This document shows, piece after piece, positions 60,501-64,000 of a DNA stretch of 64,000 nt. The first letter of the stretch is position 1. Every line of letters begins with the position of its first letter. The stretch comes from Salminus brasiliensis. Taxonomy: Eukaryota > Chordata > Actinopteri > Characiformes > Bryconidae. The DNA lies in the NCBI RefSeq assembly GCF_030463535.1, contig NC_132887.1, positions 21,346,943 to 21,410,942 on the forward strand. Reading direction: 5' to 3'. Under the pieces are notes generated by a model. That model was not told the origin of the DNA and did not search any database. It saw only the letters and a list, made by a program, of their open reading frames with translations. Position numbers and translations under genes: made by a program.

Positions 60501-61919
60501 AGTAGATAAATGGGCATGTAGTGTACATATATGCACTTTTCCTATCAATCACAAAATGTACATGTATATAACATAGAGTACTGTGCAAAGGTTTTAGGCA
60601 CAATAACTGGAATGAAAAAGCTGATAGTCTGGGCAGTAAGTGTTCATTTACTCAGTAAAACAGATATATTGGAACTCATATAAAAACATTAATATAAAAA
60701 GTAATGGTTTTACATCACTGTGTTCATTAAGACATCTCCAAAGCTCTTCTCATAGGAGTCTAGTATTATTGACAGGTATAAAATCAGTGCTTAGTGATGT
60801 TAAATCAGTTGAGCTGGAGATGGGACTAGGGACTGTCCAGAGGAAATCTGGATCCAAGCTTTGTTCTTCAAACCAGCTCACATGATCTCAACTACTTTGC
60901 TCTACATTAGAAACCATTTGTACCATTTTTGGTAATCATGTGACATAAACACAGATTTTGGTTTGGTAATGTCAACATTATCTATCCATCGAAACTCTCA
61001 GTTCTTCATTTTGCCATCCATCTCCTCGCCTTACGACGAAGCCTATTTGTGGAGCCAGTCTGAGGTAAGGGAGGCAGCGTGTCGGGCTTCCTCTCAACCC
61101 TTCAGGTTTCAATTCCTCCCGCGGGGCGCTCTGAAATAAAGTGTTTACACACCACCTCCTCTCCGCTGACAACTCTCAATCATCGCATTGCGCAGCCTGA
61201 CGGCTCCTTGCTTCCAGAAACTCTGTGCGCTTACAGATGGTTACAGCTGAGGCTGCTTCCACTGCCTGCTCCTGCTCTTCAAGTCTGATAACTGAAAGCA
61301 CATATACACATATACAGCAGTTTTTATGGAATAAACAGATACAAGAGCTCTGTTGAGCTGTAAGACAACTACTAGCATGTCTAGTTATAGCTGGCTATAA
61401 ATACCAGCAGCACAGGAAAAGCACAGCTTAAGACATGACCTCAGCTGCTTTGCAGTCGCCACCGAATGCCCAAGACAAATACAGAAAGTCAGTCATCTAA
61501 GAGGATAAATAAGGTGCACTTAAACACACTGAAGGGTTTCCAAAAGACATCAACCAGCTACATCCACCATCAGGGTCAAAACAGACCCTCATCACTAATA
61601 TTACTATAAAATGAGATTTATACAGTTTCTGAAGATGGAGCAAATCTGAACCAGCTGAACATTGCTAGTCTAATATACAAGGAATCTTTTCCATTTTACC
61701 CAGAGTTTTTTGGTGTTTTATAACCAGCCGAGACTACGGCAACTATTTGAAATCCATATCTCCTCACAGTTTGTAGACATTGAAGAATAATAATAGAGGC
61801 TTCTGTCCACCACTCAGGCCCATATTTAGTTGTTTATATCAGCACTAAGAATCTGAATCTGGACCGAATCTGTTTTTATTTACAAAATCAGAACCTTTGC
61901 TCAAACCAAAACTCTCATA

Positions 61920-62255
61920 CAGTCTCAGCGGTCTAGCGTGCTACCACCATGGTCCGAAGGGTTGCAGGTTCCAGTGGCCGACAGAGAGTCTGACAGAGAA
62001 CAACTGGCTCTCTCCAGGTGGGTAGGCGGGGCTCTCTCTCCCCTCATCTTTCTTAAAGCGATGTGGAGCTATGGACCCAGTGCTTTCCTCCAAGCCTGTT
62101 GGCTGGCCAGGAATGCCACACTGGTGGCTAGCTTACTGTTGTAGCAGAGGAGCGAAGGAGAGTGTGTGTTAAGTCCTTACCCTCCGAGTGTCAGGAGCAT
62201 TGCCAGTGCTAGGGGGGCTACGGACGGGTGGGCTGACTGGCAGTAAGTTTGACAA
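61920..62255 (+). mobile_element. SINE-like repeat with a tRNA-like head
   Basis: The head TCTCAGCGGTCTAGCGTGCT and GGTTGCAGGTTCCAG resemble A and B boxes of a tRNA promoter. The body (CTTACCCTCCGAGTGTCAGG) relates it to 47185-47560. It is too decayed to be a tRNA gene. Confidence 0.55.
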
Positions 62256-62489
62256 AATAAAAATGACAAAAATTTTAAATGATTTATGTCAGGTGTGTTG
62301 CCCTGTGAAGGACACTAATACTGGATAAGGCCATATTTTGCCATGATTGGGGTAAGTTGATCCAGCTGGCAGGGTAAGTTGAGAAAACAGTTGTCATCCA
62401 TATATTAACCACATTTATTAATATAAAATTAATATTTCATAAAATAAATTTGGCAACTACTTTATACAGATTTTGAAGTCTTGGATGAA

Positions 62490-62705
62490 ACTTTTGTTTC
62501 TTTTGAAAAACATCCAGAGAGGATACAGTGTCTTTTTTGCTCCATTCAAGGACTACTGTGTTGAAAATCTCATGAGATCAGCAGTTCTAGAAACAAACAA
62601 ACCAGCCTGTCTGGTACCAACAATCACGCCACACTCAAGATCCCATTTTTCTCTATTCTGATGGCTCCTGGTATTCATTATTAGGATAAAACACTAATTG
62701 TCTGA
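62490..62705 (-). mobile_element. Tc1-like transposon fragment
   Basis: GATCAGCAGTTCTAGAAACA, CCAGCCTGTCTGGTACCAAC, AATCACGCCACACTCAAGAT and CCCATTTTTCTCTATTCTGA are the inverted start of a Tc1-like transposase. Same family as 5463-6315 and 63470-64000. Confidence 0.6.
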
Positions 62706-63469
62706 TATGACCAACAAGTGCATAAATCCTAATTCACTCCTTCCACACAATATTACAGCCTATTCTAATAACATCTACTGAAGACATAAAGGCATAAAAG
62801 GCATAAAAGCTCTAATCTGTATAGTTCATACCATGGCCTACAATATTACCCACTAAGGAGTTTAACTGCACACGTTTATAGAGAGCATCTGAAAGGGAAA
62901 GGGTCAGCATTTTCCTCTCTAAGCAGTCTCACCTTAAAGGGATACTCCATTATTGTCCAGTCTAATCTAATGCTTTCACTCATTCCACAGTAGTCCAGGC
63001 CTTTCCCCACCCAGGCCTTCTAGCTTTTACTGCATTAGTTGAGTGCTCTTTGCTGTGTAGATTGTGTGTGTGTGTGTGTATTTGTCCGGGATGACTTTGT
63101 CTTGTCCTGTTTATCTAGAGATGCTCTTGGCTCAGGGGGGTGCTGCTTTAAGCCTAGTTAAGAGTCATACAATCTCCATTAGGCCCAAACTGGTAGATCC
63201 ATAGGAACGTGTCAGTGTTGCCATAGAAACCGCCAGAGGAGGGGCAGGTGAGGTCAGTGTTGCTAGGCAATGTCGCAGTCGTGGCTATTGTTGCCAAGCC
63301 AACTGTGTGGAGTGGCCAGGTCAGCGGAACATGCCCGAATAGCCCGGACTGAGGCTACTACACTGTTTGACCACTGCACACAGCTACGTTGCAAAATATC
63401 TGCTATAGGAGTGGGCAGGTCTTTTGTAATGACAAACAGCTTTATGAGTAGAAAACCTGGTGACTAATG

Positions 63470-64000
63470 TGATTTATGTCAGGTGTGTAGCCTGTGAAGG
63501 ACACTACACTAATAGTGGGTAGGGTCATATTTTGCTCTCAGCAAGACGTGGAAAACATTTCGTTAAGATTCTGGTCCATGTTGACATGATTGTGTGGCAA
63601 AATTACTGCCAGTGACCGGAAACGACCCTGAAGAACACTGAACTCACTGTACTGTTGATGATGACATGATGCATTAGCGTACAGGAAGTGGTCAAGAAGG
63701 GATGCGCATCGTCAGCAACAGTTCTGTGGCACCAGTCTGTGGCATTCAAGCGATGGTTGCTTGGTATTTTCAGACCCAAAGTGTGCCAAGAACACATTCC
63801 CCACACCATTCCACCACCTCCACCAGCCTGGACTCCAAACACAAGGCATGTTGGGTCCATGGACTCATGCTGTTGGTGGCAAATTCTGACTCTACCACTC
63901 TTCACTCGGTTCTTCCGACCTGGCTATGTTTTTTTTCCAGGTCTGTGCCCAATGCAGCCTCAGCTTTCTGTTCTTAGCTGACAGAAGTAAAACCCAATGT
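63470..64000 (-). mobile_element. Tc1-like transposon fragment at the window end
   Basis: On minus this carries the middle of a Tc1-like transposase. Diagnostic plus-strand words are AAAGTGTGCCAAGAACACAT, ACACCATTCCACCACCTCCA, CAGCCTGGACTCCAAACACA and CTTTCTGTTCTTAGCTGACA. Frameshifts are evident. It continues beyond the window. Confidence 0.65.

Larger units (their letters stand above)
57325..64000. other. Region 5' of the evl start: no gene recognised
   Basis: The first part should be evl 5' UTR and promoter. Beyond about 57400 I see only repeats (58760-59300, 60065-60500, 61920-62255, 62490-62705, 63470-64000) and unassigned AT-rich DNA. Upstream alternative evl exons cannot be excluded. 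The open frames are not recognised. Confidence 0.6.

Noticed and set aside
60978-61288. Open frames on both strands in a moderately GC-rich patch, possible upstream evl exon
   Set aside because: No Ena/VASP or other similarity, and no exon with suitable phase and an ATG.

Overview
The window reads as vertebrate nuclear DNA from a ray-finned fish. Genes are split by GT-AG introns, intergenic and intronic DNA is AT-rich with many microsatellites, and there are numerous decayed Tc1/mariner-like DNA transposons, short non-autonomous DNA elements and tRNA-derived SINE fragments typical of teleosts. The repeat families resemble those I associate with otophysan fish (catfish, characins), but that placement is inference from memory. 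No prokaryotic, viral or CRISPR-type locus was found.

Four protein-coding genes account for all the convincing coding sequence. (1) 1-7386, plus strand: tpp1 (tripeptidyl peptidase 1), entering the window part-way through; ten exons run to the stop. (2) 10208-13486, minus strand: yy1, five coding exons, complete, with four C2H2 zinc fingers. (3) 14814-22093, plus strand: degs2 (sphingolipid delta-4 desaturase/C4-hydroxylase), three coding exons, complete. (4) 25379-57324, minus strand: evl (Ena/VASP-like), thirteen constitutive coding exons plus one large 846-base symmetric proline-rich exon. tpp1 and yy1 converge, yy1 and degs2 diverge from a shared 1.3 kb interval, and degs2 and evl converge. 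The order evl-degs2-yy1 and the relative orientations match the human 14q32 block EVL-DEGS2-YY1. tpp1 next to yy1 does not match human, where TPP1 is on 11p15.

The genes do not form a pathway: they are a lysosomal protease, a transcription factor, an ER lipid enzyme and an actin regulator held together by conserved synteny. The features most worth follow-up are the 282-codon evl cassette exon with two PPxY motifs and a CA repeat at the preceding donor; a cluster of YY1-type sites in yy1 intron 1, a position known for autoregulation in mammals; a 112-bp higher-order tandem repeat of near-perfect hairpins in degs2 intron 1; and a palindromic AT-rich repeat in the last yy1 intron. From 57325 to 64000 I see only the region upstream of the evl start, filled with repeats.
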